Assembly: GCA_963556145.1 (NCBI GenBank)
Contig: OY744470.1
Location: forward strand, 2,108,001 to 2,172,000
Length of the DNA stretch: 64,000 bases
Source: Hygrocybe punicea
Taxonomy: Eukaryota > Basidiomycota > Agaricomycetes > Agaricales > Hygrophoraceae
Reading direction: 5' to 3'
Both the position numbers and the translations under genes were made by a program. Numbering within the stretch: position 1 is the stretch's first letter; each line of letters opens with the position of its first letter. This document shows positions 55,603-64,000 of the stretch, one piece after another. The notes under the pieces are model-generated. The model was given only the letters and a program-made list of their open reading frames with translations. It did not search any database and was not told the origin of the DNA.

Positions 55603-57526
55603 ATGTCCTTGCCAGTCGTCAAAACCTCGACTCCCGCTGTCAATCCCGCCGCCTTCAAGTACTGGCCTGATGCGCCGCCCAAAAAGCTGCAGGAGCTACA
55701 TCGCATCTTCCAAATCCAGTACATGGTCCCGCCCAAGATTCCGGCACCCAACAAGGAATCCGGCACCATTCCCGTATTTTCTCGTAATCTCTATGTACTG
55801 AAGACACACCCCCACGATGCCACCGCCCGAGGTGAGTTATGGCGCGAAATCCCCGAACGATACGAGGAACCGCTCCGTCGCTTGATTTATCAAATGGATA
55901 TGTACATCTACGCGACAGCAGCCATCGCATACAACAAGGCACCCAACTACTCGCCGGACTACGTCAAAAATGATAAGGAAGGGACCGATTCACTTCGGGA
56001 TTACCTCAAGTATACCGACACCGTCATGGACGAAATTTGGGCAGAAGTCTTGGTGGCGAAACGGGCAAACGAGGTTACCCGTGACTGGCGAAGCAAGATC
56101 TTCGATGATTGGCTCCTGAAAGAATTTTATGTTGGGAAACATTCTCCATCGGCTTTGATTCAACATGGCGCTGTGAACACCGAGATCAAGCCCGAGGATC
56201 TAGGTAAGTATATATGTATTTATGGCCAAATGAATTCTCACGTCTGGCATCATAGATTGGGCAAAATACGACGAATCCGTGCCAGCATGGCACAGCGGAA
56301 CCTTGGCAAATTGGTCATTCGGTGGGCTTCCGGATGCCACAAAGCTCGAGATCATCGGTCATGTTATTGCTTGGTGTAAAGGACATAGTGTCCTCGTCGA
56401 TTCTGATGTGGCAGATGATGATGAAGGTGTGATCTAGAATTACATGTGTGATTGTGCTAATGATATAGTACATTTGCAGAGGAGCCAGTTGCCCAGGGCA
56501 AGGGCAAGGGCAAAGCCAAGTCAAAATCGGTCAAAAAACAGAAGGCATCTTCTGCTGGTTTGTACAAATTTTCAACCATAGTGGTGTATAGATCTATTGA
56601 ATATTCAGGTGGCGCAGACAATTCGTCCGAGAAGGACAAAAAGAAGCCCAAGCCCAAGCCCAAGTCCAGTAAGTACTTTCATTGTCTGTGATTGTCATAC
56701 ATGCAAACCCTTCATCATGACAGAGCGCACAATCAAGTCCAAAGCCGAGGACGACGATGAGGGTGAGTTATTGAATTCCGAATATCAAAACGATGATCCA
56801 ACACATTTATTCATGTATAGACGACATAAAGATGGAGGAGGACGTAGCCCCGGTAAAGAAGAAGCGGTCTAAGGCCCAAATGCGTACGTTGCTCACCTTG
56901 TTATGATTAATGCACTGACATCTCGCAGTCGCTGTTGAAATTGGGTCGTCGCGCACAACCCGGCAATCGGCATCGGAGAAATTGACAATGGAGATTAAGC
57001 CACCCATCGCCCCCGAGCCGGATGTTGTGGCACCGGAATCCGCGAAGTTGGACATTTTAGGACCAGAGTGGGCGGGGTTGTTGGATGTTGATAATGATAT
57101 AACCATGGACAACGATGACGGATCTCCCGAACCTGAAAAGATGTCTCCCAGCGATGGTCACGAGGATGGCGAGATGGCAAAGAGGAGGAAATTGGATGTT
57201 GCTTCGGAGCAAGCGGGCATTATCGTAGAGAAACTCAACCTGGTGAAGCCACCGAAGAAGTCTCTGACTCCGGGTATGTATTTCAACATTACATCATAGG
57301 CTGTATATATTCCAATTCTGATCTTCTCCATGTCCTAGGATTCCGTCCCAATACGCGTGCATCGTCACGCCACCAGTCATCGACCCCTGCAGAGCCCAGC
57401 GCTTCATCAATGGATGTGGATTGGAGCAACATCGTTCCACCCGAAATCCTACTCTCCATTACTCCAAGCCAAACGAGGCCTTCATCTCCCAAGCCATCGA
57501 CATCCAAACTTGATCCCGGGCCTTAA
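55603..57526 (+). CDS. Hypothetical nuclear-type protein (514 aa, 8 exons)
   Basis: Exons 55603-56203, 56256-56426, 56480-56557, 56609-56668, 56724-56762, 56821-56883, 56929-57273 and 57339-57526 close in phase to 514 residues. The N-terminal ~255 residues form a folded-looking region (FKYWPDAPPKKLQELHRIFQ, LRRLIYQMDMYIYATAAIAY, AWHSGTLANWSFGG). The rest is low-complexity with basic runs (KGKGKGKAKSK, KPKPKPKSK, KKKRSK) that look like nuclear signals, plus acidic and Ser/Pro stretches. Many tiny exons in the basic part are typical of agaricomycete genes. No family recognised. Intact, so probably an expressed host or accessory gene. Confidence 0.75.
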
Positions 57527-58614
57527 TTTTGGAGGAGTAAGTCCTTCTTTTGTGGAGTATTCATTATATTTGACTAAAAAAACTGTATCCCAGTCGTTGA
57601 TTTCTGGAAACTTGGTGACAATCTGTGCCCTCAAATGTCCTCCTCATACATCGCTACTATTAACATTTGTACAGTTTCTATATATGTATTTCTTTTTGCT
57701 CCGTTAAAAATGGTTTGTGTTACTGTCCTATGACCATAAGAATTGAGCATGATAGTGAGCATAGATACAGCATAAGGTATCAATCTTGTTGACTGAAAAT
57801 CTGTTTGTCTAAAATATATCCTGGTGAATGCATTACTTTCAGTTCAGTTGTACAACCACCTACACACTCAACTTGAGAAGGACAACCTGAGATGACTCTC
57901 ATTCGGGCTAATGAAAATTCAAATTGAATATATGTAAGAAACCAGAATCACGAACTTTATGGACCTATTAAATGAGGATACAATGATACAAGAGTAACAA
58001 AACCCCCTCTTGTAGTGGAAGATATAACTGTCACTCCAAGGGGAGCTATGACTCTTTGGTACCGGAATAATACAGTATACTTGTGTGGGAATGATACGTA
58101 CAGCTCCATAAAAATGACAATGTATTTCTGACAAGGATGAAGAACAATGATAATTTCCATGAATTACCAAGCAATTGTCAAATATGCACAGTTGTCAAAC
58201 AGCCTGGTTGTTCAACTTCAATACCTGTTTTGTCTGTTGAGCAAGCCAGAAATAAATATCACTGAGACTCTGAAGATTAAATCCACAAAATATCTTAAAA
58301 GGGGGTACCATTGTTCTTCTCAGTCGGTTTGATCAATGTCTTGTCAGCCAGACCCCTAATAAGATCGTAAGGCAGCTATTCATGATACAGATGCATTTTT
58401 GGCCTGTATCAAGGCATGTCACAGGAACATAGAATGGAATAAAAAAAGTAAACACAGATTTCTAAAGATTCAGGCACGCCTTATGGTGTTTTGGGAAAAG
58501 CTTACAAATAATATAATGTCATATGATCAATCCCATTGTGTTAATTGTTATTCATGATCCGAACCACTTGACTAGTTAAATGGGCGGTGTTTCCTCTTAC
58601 TGTCACAAATCCTC
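57527..58614. other. AT-rich spacer, possible Helitron 5' region
   Basis: No gene. An 11-bp inverted repeat (GAAGAACAATG at 58138, CATTGTTCTTC near 58309) flanks ~170 bp. The Helitron frame is closed by TAG at 58573-58575. I could not place the TC-type 5' terminus. Confidence 0.4.
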
Positions 58615-61600
58615 ATGAATCCCCACAACATCATCCGTGTCTGCATTGCATGTTTGACTTATCTATATTTCCTTGCAAATGCAACATTGTTTCCACAACT
58701 ATGCCAAGACAAACTTATGTATATCTCTCCTGAACCAATTTCATGTCCTGTGATATCGACCTTGACCCAAGAATTGGGTGTTTTTCAAAGAAAACTCATA
58801 GAACATGAGTTGGCCCCAGATCAGGGCGATGCAACAATATTGATGCAAATAAATGCAACACTATATGTAAAGATCATTGGAATAACAAAAGAAACAAAAG
58901 ATAACTTGACAGTCGATCCATTATTCGTTTGGACTACATTTAAAAATAGCGCCTTCAAAATGCGAATACGTTCTATTCAATATGCCAGAAGATATTTCTT
59001 ACCTCCTAAATATCTCTTTGCTTTGTATTGTCTTCTCAAACCTATCACTGTCCAATGTCGTTGTAAAATGATCAAAGCATTGCTCATGCGATCGCTATTG
59101 AGACGACATGATTTCAAAACATATTTATTTCATTGTATTACTAGTTCTCTATCACATGCAACGTTGCTGTGGACCACACTATGTTTCATAATACGGCATA
59201 GCCGTTCAAACATAATTGTGTTCAATTTGAATTTATTCGGACACTTGTTTAAATCTTTATATATAAATTTCGTTCATAGATATGACTACATTGGTGGTGG
59301 TAAACGAATACCAACATTCAAGTTTAGCTTTCTTCAATCTTTTATGCTACCGTCTAATAATATCAACCATGATTCTGACATATTATTCGAATATGTGGGG
59401 CATATTGATGAACAAACAGCCAACACTTTATATGAAGATAGAAAAACATATGCATGTGTTAAAATGCCTTTACATGAACTTCTGCCAAATTTGACAGTGA
59501 AGGATATTGGTGAAATAACAACAATACATGGTATATATTTGTCAAAGACATTACGAAGATTACATGGACAAGATCTATCTGTGGCATTAATGAGGCATAA
59601 TTGTTCAGCTTGTGATACTCATGTTTCTATTTTTCATGTGCATGATATTAAATCACATAAAGACCTGTGTAAACAGTGGTACAGAAGACAAAAAATGACA
59701 GAAACAAATGAGTGCGGCAAAGAAGAAACTCAGGCTCAAATGAAAGAAGAATTGGACAAGTCAGATGAGCAATTATTTCCTCCTCCTCCTCCATCTATTG
59801 AATTGAAGGAAACCATAATCAGCAACTGGTGCAGAGATACATCACCTGAATGTTTCCAAGAAAGTGGGTGTGCTGTATGTGGTCAATTGGTTGCATTGAA
59901 AAACATGTCTTTATTGTCAAAGACGAAGGTTAATCTGAAAATATTAACTAGAGACAATATGGGAATCACAAGATGTGAACGATATCATTGTTCTGATCCA
60001 ATAGAGGATATCAAAGGTCCAGTGCTAGATGACACATGTAAATGGATATGCAAACCATGTGTGCTCAGTCTGAATAAAGGCCAAACTCCCAAATATGCTT
60101 TGGCGAATGGACTTTGGATGGGAAGAATTCCTGCACAACTTCAAAATCTAACATTTGCTGAACAACTTTTGATTGCCCGTGTTCGTCACAACAAATGTAT
60201 TGTTCGTGTCTCCTCTGGGATGCATAAAATGAAAGCAAATGCCATCATGTTTCAAAACCCAACACCAAAGATATATCAACGGTTGCCTCCAACAATTAAA
60301 GAACTTGATGAAGTGCTAGCGTTTATTTTCACTGGTCCTGCCAGACCAACTCCAGAAGACATGGAGCGAACGCCTTTATTGGTTCGCCGAAGGCGAGTTT
60401 CTGCAGCTTTAGAATGGCTGAAATTGAATCACATGGATTACTATGATTTAGATATCTCCTATGAAAATCTAGCACAATATCCAGATCATGGAATTCCTGT
60501 TGTGGTTGCATATCGACCAGCAGACACAAATAAGGAACCAGAAGCCACTAGTGCATTTGACAATGAAGTGGAAGATGGTGTGGAAGATGGGCCTTGTCCC
60601 TTTGTTGTTAGTGGAATAACTGGCGAAAATCTAGATATTACAAGTCCAAAGGCATTAATAGCTAGAGCGACCAAGCACTTGATAGATGACCATGGTGGTG
60701 TTCTTGCCATAAGCCATGCTAGAAATCCAGAATCGTTCTTTAATAATCCTCAGTTATATCCTATGATGTTTCCCTGCCTATTTCCATATGGCTTGGGTGG
60801 TATTAGCAGCATAGACAATGATGTTTTAAGCATCAGTGATATGATGCACAAAAGACATCTCCTGATGTACCATGACAAAAGATTTCAAACCGATCCCTAT
60901 TTTCCATTGATTGCATTCAATCAAGAACAAATCAAAGACAGTACAACCGGAGGATATTTGTTGACTAATAAACATAATTTCAACGATATTGCAAATCGCC
61001 TGATGAATATCAATACAGCTGTTTTGGATGACCTCTCTAAAAGATTATCTAGAGGTGATAGAGTCAAACCGGATACATCAGAAGAGAAAGCATGCTATAA
61101 ACTCATTTCTGATCTGGATCACGTAGCTGGTCAGGTCAAAGGTTCAATTACTAACAAGAAATACATGCGAAATGAGATTTGGTCTCTGATATCCTATATT
61201 GGTGCTCCGACTTGGTTTATCACTTTTGCACCTGCAGACATCAATCACCCACTATGCTTATATTATGCTGACAACAAAGAAAAGTTTTATCCTAAACTAC
61301 GTCTACCCCAGGATTGTTACAAACTAATTGCAAACAATCCAGTTGCTGGAGCCCGCTTTTTTCACTTTACTACTGAAATGTTCATCAAACATATATTAGG
61401 AATAAATGAATCTCATCCTGGCCTGTATGGAAACACATCAGGTTATTATGCAACGGTAGAGGAACAAGGACGTCTTACCTTGCATCTTCATATGCTGTTG
61501 TGGATAAAGGGATGCCTTACACCTCAGGAAATACGTGACAAAATTATGGGTGAAAATTCTGACTTTCAGAAAAGATTAGTGGAATATTTGGAAAGTTTGT

Positions 61601-64000
61601 GTGTAGGACAATTCATGACAGGTTCTAAAGATGAGGTATCACAGAAAATGGAACAGACAATGTCGAAACCTGAATATCAACCACCAACATGTGTCATGCC
61701 AGATCCACCATCATATAATTGTTCCATGAATTGTCAATATCACAACAAAAGATCAACATGGTGGCAAAGGTTTCAAGATGTTGTAGATGATCTTTTATTG
61801 CGATTAAATGTACATAACAGGCATGATGGCAAAAAAAAGCCATACTGTCTTAATTCGAAAGGTGAATGTAAACGACGATTTCCCCGTGATATCTTTCAAC
61901 AAACTTTTGTAGAACCTAACACTGGTGCTCTCAACCTCAAGCATGGTGAACCTTGGATGAACACGGTGACACCTGAAGTTACATATATGCTACGATGCAA
62001 TTCTGATGTGACCAGCTTATTATCAGGTACTGCTATAAAGGCCATAGTTGCATACATAACAGATTATATTACAAAATTCTCCTTGAAGACCTATAGCATT
62101 TTTGAAGTGATAAAAAGTATTTTTGATAAGAATTCCGAAATGATTGGTGGCGACCTAAAAAGAAAAGACAAAGTCAGAAAGCTGTTTACACAAATAGTCA
62201 ATTCACTCACCTCCAAAATGGAAATTGGTGCTCCAATGGCTTCATTATATGTCCTTGGAAATCCTGATCACTACACCAGTCATAAATTCGTGCCATTCTT
62301 TTGGAGATCTTATGTTAAAGAGGTTATCAGTGCATGGTCTGATGAAGAAATTCCTAATATATGTGAAGACCAAAATAATGCACAAAAGGTTGTTATTGGT
62401 AAGAATAATGGCGCATACATTGGACTTTCCAAAGTAAATAATTATATGTTCAGACCCGCCTTGTATGATAATGTATCACTGTATGACTGGATACGTCTTG
62501 CCACTATGGAACCAAAGAAAAGACGCACCAAAACAAAGACCAAAAGGGCCAGAAAAGAACCAGTGCAAAACCAAATTTTTGACAATCTAGGCTGTGATGA
62601 TTTGTCTGACTCTTGCACTGAACCTACTAATGTTGACTATTCCAGTGATGACAACTTGTCTGATGTCGTTGATAATGATATACTCATGGAGATAGATGAA
62701 ATTCCAAAACCTGATAGTTTGAATAGACATGCAGGCACAGAAATAGCTGATAAAACAAATGAAGTTGATCTTAATAAATTGACAAAATTTGAAAATGATT
62801 ATACTTTACATTCCAATCATCCACAATATCTTACCCACCATGCCAAAATGAAAGGGAATGATCCTTTCATAGTTCCTAATTTTATTCCGAACACTTTGCC
62901 AAGGGCTGACCGTGGTGATCGAGAATATTATTGTTGTACAATGTTAACGTTTTTCAAGCCATGGAGAAGTGGCAAAGAACTCAAAAGTAAATTACAAACA
63001 TGGGATAATGCTTTTATAGACCACGAGTTTTCTAAAAAAGAACTAGAGATCATGAAATACTTTGGTCTGCGGTATGAATGTTTGGATGCAAGAGATGATT
63101 TCTCTGCTAAACGTCAGAAGAATAATACTGCAAATATAAGGTATTCATGGGCGACCTCAAACGGTCTTGATGAACTGGATGACATGCACAATGCTGAATT
63201 TGCATTTAATGGCGACGACTTCAACAACAATATTGATGAAGACAATAATGACACGGAAATACTCCTGAAACTTGGTCAAAAAGGACAAAAAAGGAAAGAT
63301 CAAATGCTGATAGCTGAAAGAACTTTGAAAAGGTCAGGGTGGCTCGACGATTGTATTGATGGTACCCCAGATATAGGACCGTTGATACCTATAGAACCAC
63401 CTGTAGTACAATCAGCAAAATTGTGGAGAACTGCAGTCCTTGCAAAGAAAAAGGAAATCATCGATGACAGAAATAAAAATTTACCAACAAACACAGCAAC
63501 CATAAATAAATTGGGAAATTTTCAATATAATGATGTCAAGATAGTGGATGCAGCATACATCAACCATATGTTTATTCCTGCAAACAGAGCTGATCGTCAT
63601 CTTATTGATGTAACTATCAATGATTACAAGTTGAACACTGACCAAAAGAGAGCATTTCATATCATTGCGAATCACTCTACCTTGATTAACGGTTCTGATA
63701 AGCTACACATGTATCTTGGTGGGATGGCAGGCACAGGGAAATCACAAGTCATCAAAGCATTGACTAGTTTTTTTGGTAAACACAACGAAAATCATCGATT
63801 TGTGGTTCTTGCACCAACCGGTGGTGCTGCTGCCCTTGTAAATGGATCCACATATCACTCCATTCTTGGAATTAATCAGGGAGGATCATCTCGTTCCCTT
63901 GCACAAGTACGTGCCAATCTTGATGGTGTGGATTACATTTTCATTGATGAGGTGTCAATGTTATCTTGCAGAGATATGTATAAAATCAGTGCTCAGTGTG
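58615..64000 (+). CDS. Helitron Rep/Pif1-like helicase, 3'-incomplete at window end (at least 1795 aa)
   Basis: The frame is open from 58576, first ATG 58615, to the last base with no stop or intron. Domains in order: an N-terminal part with Cys/His clusters (CSACDTH, CAVCGQL, ICKPC); a Helitron-like N domain (FPCLFPYGLGG); the rolling-circle Rep nuclease with EEQGRLTLHLHMLLW (HUH motif, residues ~957/959) and AIVAYITDYITKFSL (two Tyr, ~1147 and ~1151); and the start of a Pif1/RecD helicase with Walker A GGMAGTGKSQVIKAL (~1703) and Walker B YIFIDEVSML (~1777). Helitron proteins nick, copy and re-ligate the element by rolling circle. All visible catalytic residues are kept. Strong A+T bias sets it apart from the genes around it. 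Confidence 0.93.
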   Translation, partial: MNPHNIIRVCIACLTYLYFLANATLFPQLCQDKLMYISPEPISCPVISTLTQELGVFQRKLIEHELAPDQGDATILMQINATLYVKIIGITKETKDNLTVDPLFVWTTFKNSAFKMRIRSIQYARRYFLPPKYLFALYCLLKPITVQCRCKMIKALLMRSLLRRHDFKTYLFHCITSSLSHATLLWTTLCFIIRHSRSNIIVFNLNLFGHLFKSLYINFVHRYDYIGGGKRIPTFKFSFLQSFMLPSNNINHDSDILFEYVGHIDEQTANTLYEDRKTYACVKMPLHELLPNLTVKDIGEITTIHGIYLSKTLRRLHGQDLSVALMRHNCSACDTHVSIFHVHDIKSHKDLCKQWYRRQKMTETNECGKEETQAQMKEELDKSDEQLFPPPPPSIELKETIISNWCRDTSPECFQESGCAVCGQLVALKNMSLLSKTKVNLKILTRDNMGITRCERYHCSDPIEDIKGPVLDDTCKWICKPCVLSLNKGQTPKYALANGLWMGRIPAQLQNLTFAEQLLIARVRHNKCIVRVSSGMHKMKANAIMFQNPTPKIYQRLPPTIKELDEVLAFIFTGPARPTPEDMERTPLLVRRRRVSAALEWLKLNHMDYYDLDISYENLAQYPDHGIPVVVAYRPADTNKEPEATSAFDNEVEDGVEDGPCPFVVSGITGENLDITSPKALIARATKHLIDDHGGVLAISHARNPESFFNNPQLYPMMFPCLFPYGLGGISSIDNDVLSISDMMHKRHLLMYHDKRFQTDPYFPLIAFNQEQIKDSTTGGYLLTNKHNFNDIANRLMNINTAVLDDLSKRLSRGDRVKPDTSEEKACYKLISDLDHVAGQVKGSITNKKYMRNEIWSLISYIGAPTWFITFAPADINHPLCLYYADNKEKFYPKLRLPQDCYKLIANNPVAGARFFHFTTEMFIKHILGINESHPGLYGNTSGYYATVEEQGRLTLHLHMLLWIKGCLTPQEIRDKIMGENSDFQKRLVEYLESLCVGQFMTGSKDEVSQKMEQTMSKPEYQPPTCVMPDPPSYNCSMNCQYHNKRSTWWQRFQDVVDDLLLRLNVHNRHDGKKKPYCLNSKGECKRRFPRDIFQQTFVEPNTGALNLKHGEPWMNTVTPEVTYMLRCNSDVTSLLSGTAIKAIVAYITDYITKFSLKTYSIFEVIKSIFDKNSEMIGGDLKRKDKVRKLFTQIVNSLTSKMEIGAPMASLYVLGNPDHYTSHKFVPFFWRSYVKEVISAWSDEEIPNICEDQNNAQKVVIGKNNGAYIGLSKVNNYMFRPALYDNVSLYDWIRLATMEPKKRRTKTKTKRARKEPVQNQIFDNLGCDDLSDSCTEPTNVDYSSDDNLSDVVDNDILMEIDEIPKPDSLNRHAGTEIADKTNEVDLNKLTKFENDYTLHSNHPQYLTHHAKMKGNDPFIVPNFIPNTLPRADRGDREYYCCTMLTFFKPWRSGKELKSKLQTWDNAFIDHEFSKKELEIMKYFGLRYECLDARDDFSAKRQKNNTANIRYSWATSNGLDELDDMHNAEFAFNGDDFNNNIDEDNNDTEILLKLGQKGQKRKDQMLIAERTLKRSGWLDDCIDGTPDIGPLIPIEPPVVQSAKLWRTAVLAKKKEIIDDRNKNLPTNTATINKLGNFQYNDVKIVDAAYINHMFIPANRADRHLIDVTINDYKLNTDQKRAFHIIANHSTLINGSDKLHMYLGGMAGTGKSQVIKALTSFFGKHNENHRFVVLAPTGGAAALVNGSTYHSILGINQGGSSRSLAQVRANLDGVDYIFIDEVSMLSCRDMYKISAQC

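Noticed and set aside
1..64000. tRNA or rRNA genes
   Set aside because: No cloverleaf-like A/B-box arrangement or rRNA signature was noticed by eye; a tRNA scan would settle it.

Overview
The window is genomic DNA of a filamentous basidiomycete, most likely an agaricomycete. The signs are consensus introns of about 45-55 nt, and element families typical of mushroom genomes: DIRS, Tad-like LINE, Ty3/Gypsy, hAT MITEs, KDZ and Helitron. Most of the 64 kb is mobile DNA at different stages of decay, with a few host-type genes between the elements.

Layout. 1-4.35 kb is a broken DIRS retrotransposon (gag, RT/RNase H, tyrosine recombinase) cut by a 371-bp hAT MITE with an 8-bp target duplication. 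5.19-11.59 kb is a minus-strand Tad-like LINE bounded by a 14-bp target duplication; ORF1 is intact and ORF2 is broken. 11.8-15.5 kb is a multi-exon gene with a Cys-rich N-terminus and a HECT-like C-terminus. It converges on a fungal integrase-core pseudogene (15.7-17.4 kb).

17.86-38.72 kb is the main object: a ~20.9-kb KDZ (Kyakuja-Dileera-Zisupton) DNA transposon. It has ~200-bp terminal inverted repeats, inverted 44-bp satellite arrays just inside both ends, and a candidate 8-bp target duplication (CACATCTG). Inside are five genes whose reading frames close exactly once short introns are removed: a 692-aa coiled-coil protein, a 1411-aa JmjC-like oxygenase, a 460-aa TET/JBP 5-methylcytosine dioxygenase, a Ulp1/SUMO-type protease and a 1022-aa KDZ transposase. 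This is a mobile chromatin/DNA-modification cassette: one enzyme moves the element, one is predicted to oxidise methylcytosine, one resembles a histone demethylase and one removes SUMO-like tags.

39.2-41.5 kb holds decayed copies of the proteasome ATPase Rpt2 and a cytochrome P450. 42.45-43.7 kb is an intact zinc-binding coiled-coil gene. 44.0-48.26 kb is a minus-strand Ty3/Gypsy element truncated by a satellite-armed repeat element (48.26-51.09 kb). 51.1-55.2 kb is dominated by satellites (TCCC..GGGA palindromes, then 82-bp units). 55.6-57.5 kb is an intact nuclear-type hypothetical gene. 58.6-64.0 kb is one uninterrupted AT-rich Helitron Rep/helicase ORF that runs off the window end.

Nearly every premature stop in the older elements is a TGA, and several sit where the family has arginine. 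That is what CGA-to-TGA deamination at CpG would give. The KDZ genes, including the predicted methylcytosine oxidase, show none of this decay, so the KDZ copy looks young. All exon models come from reading the sequence by eye; no search or alignment was run.
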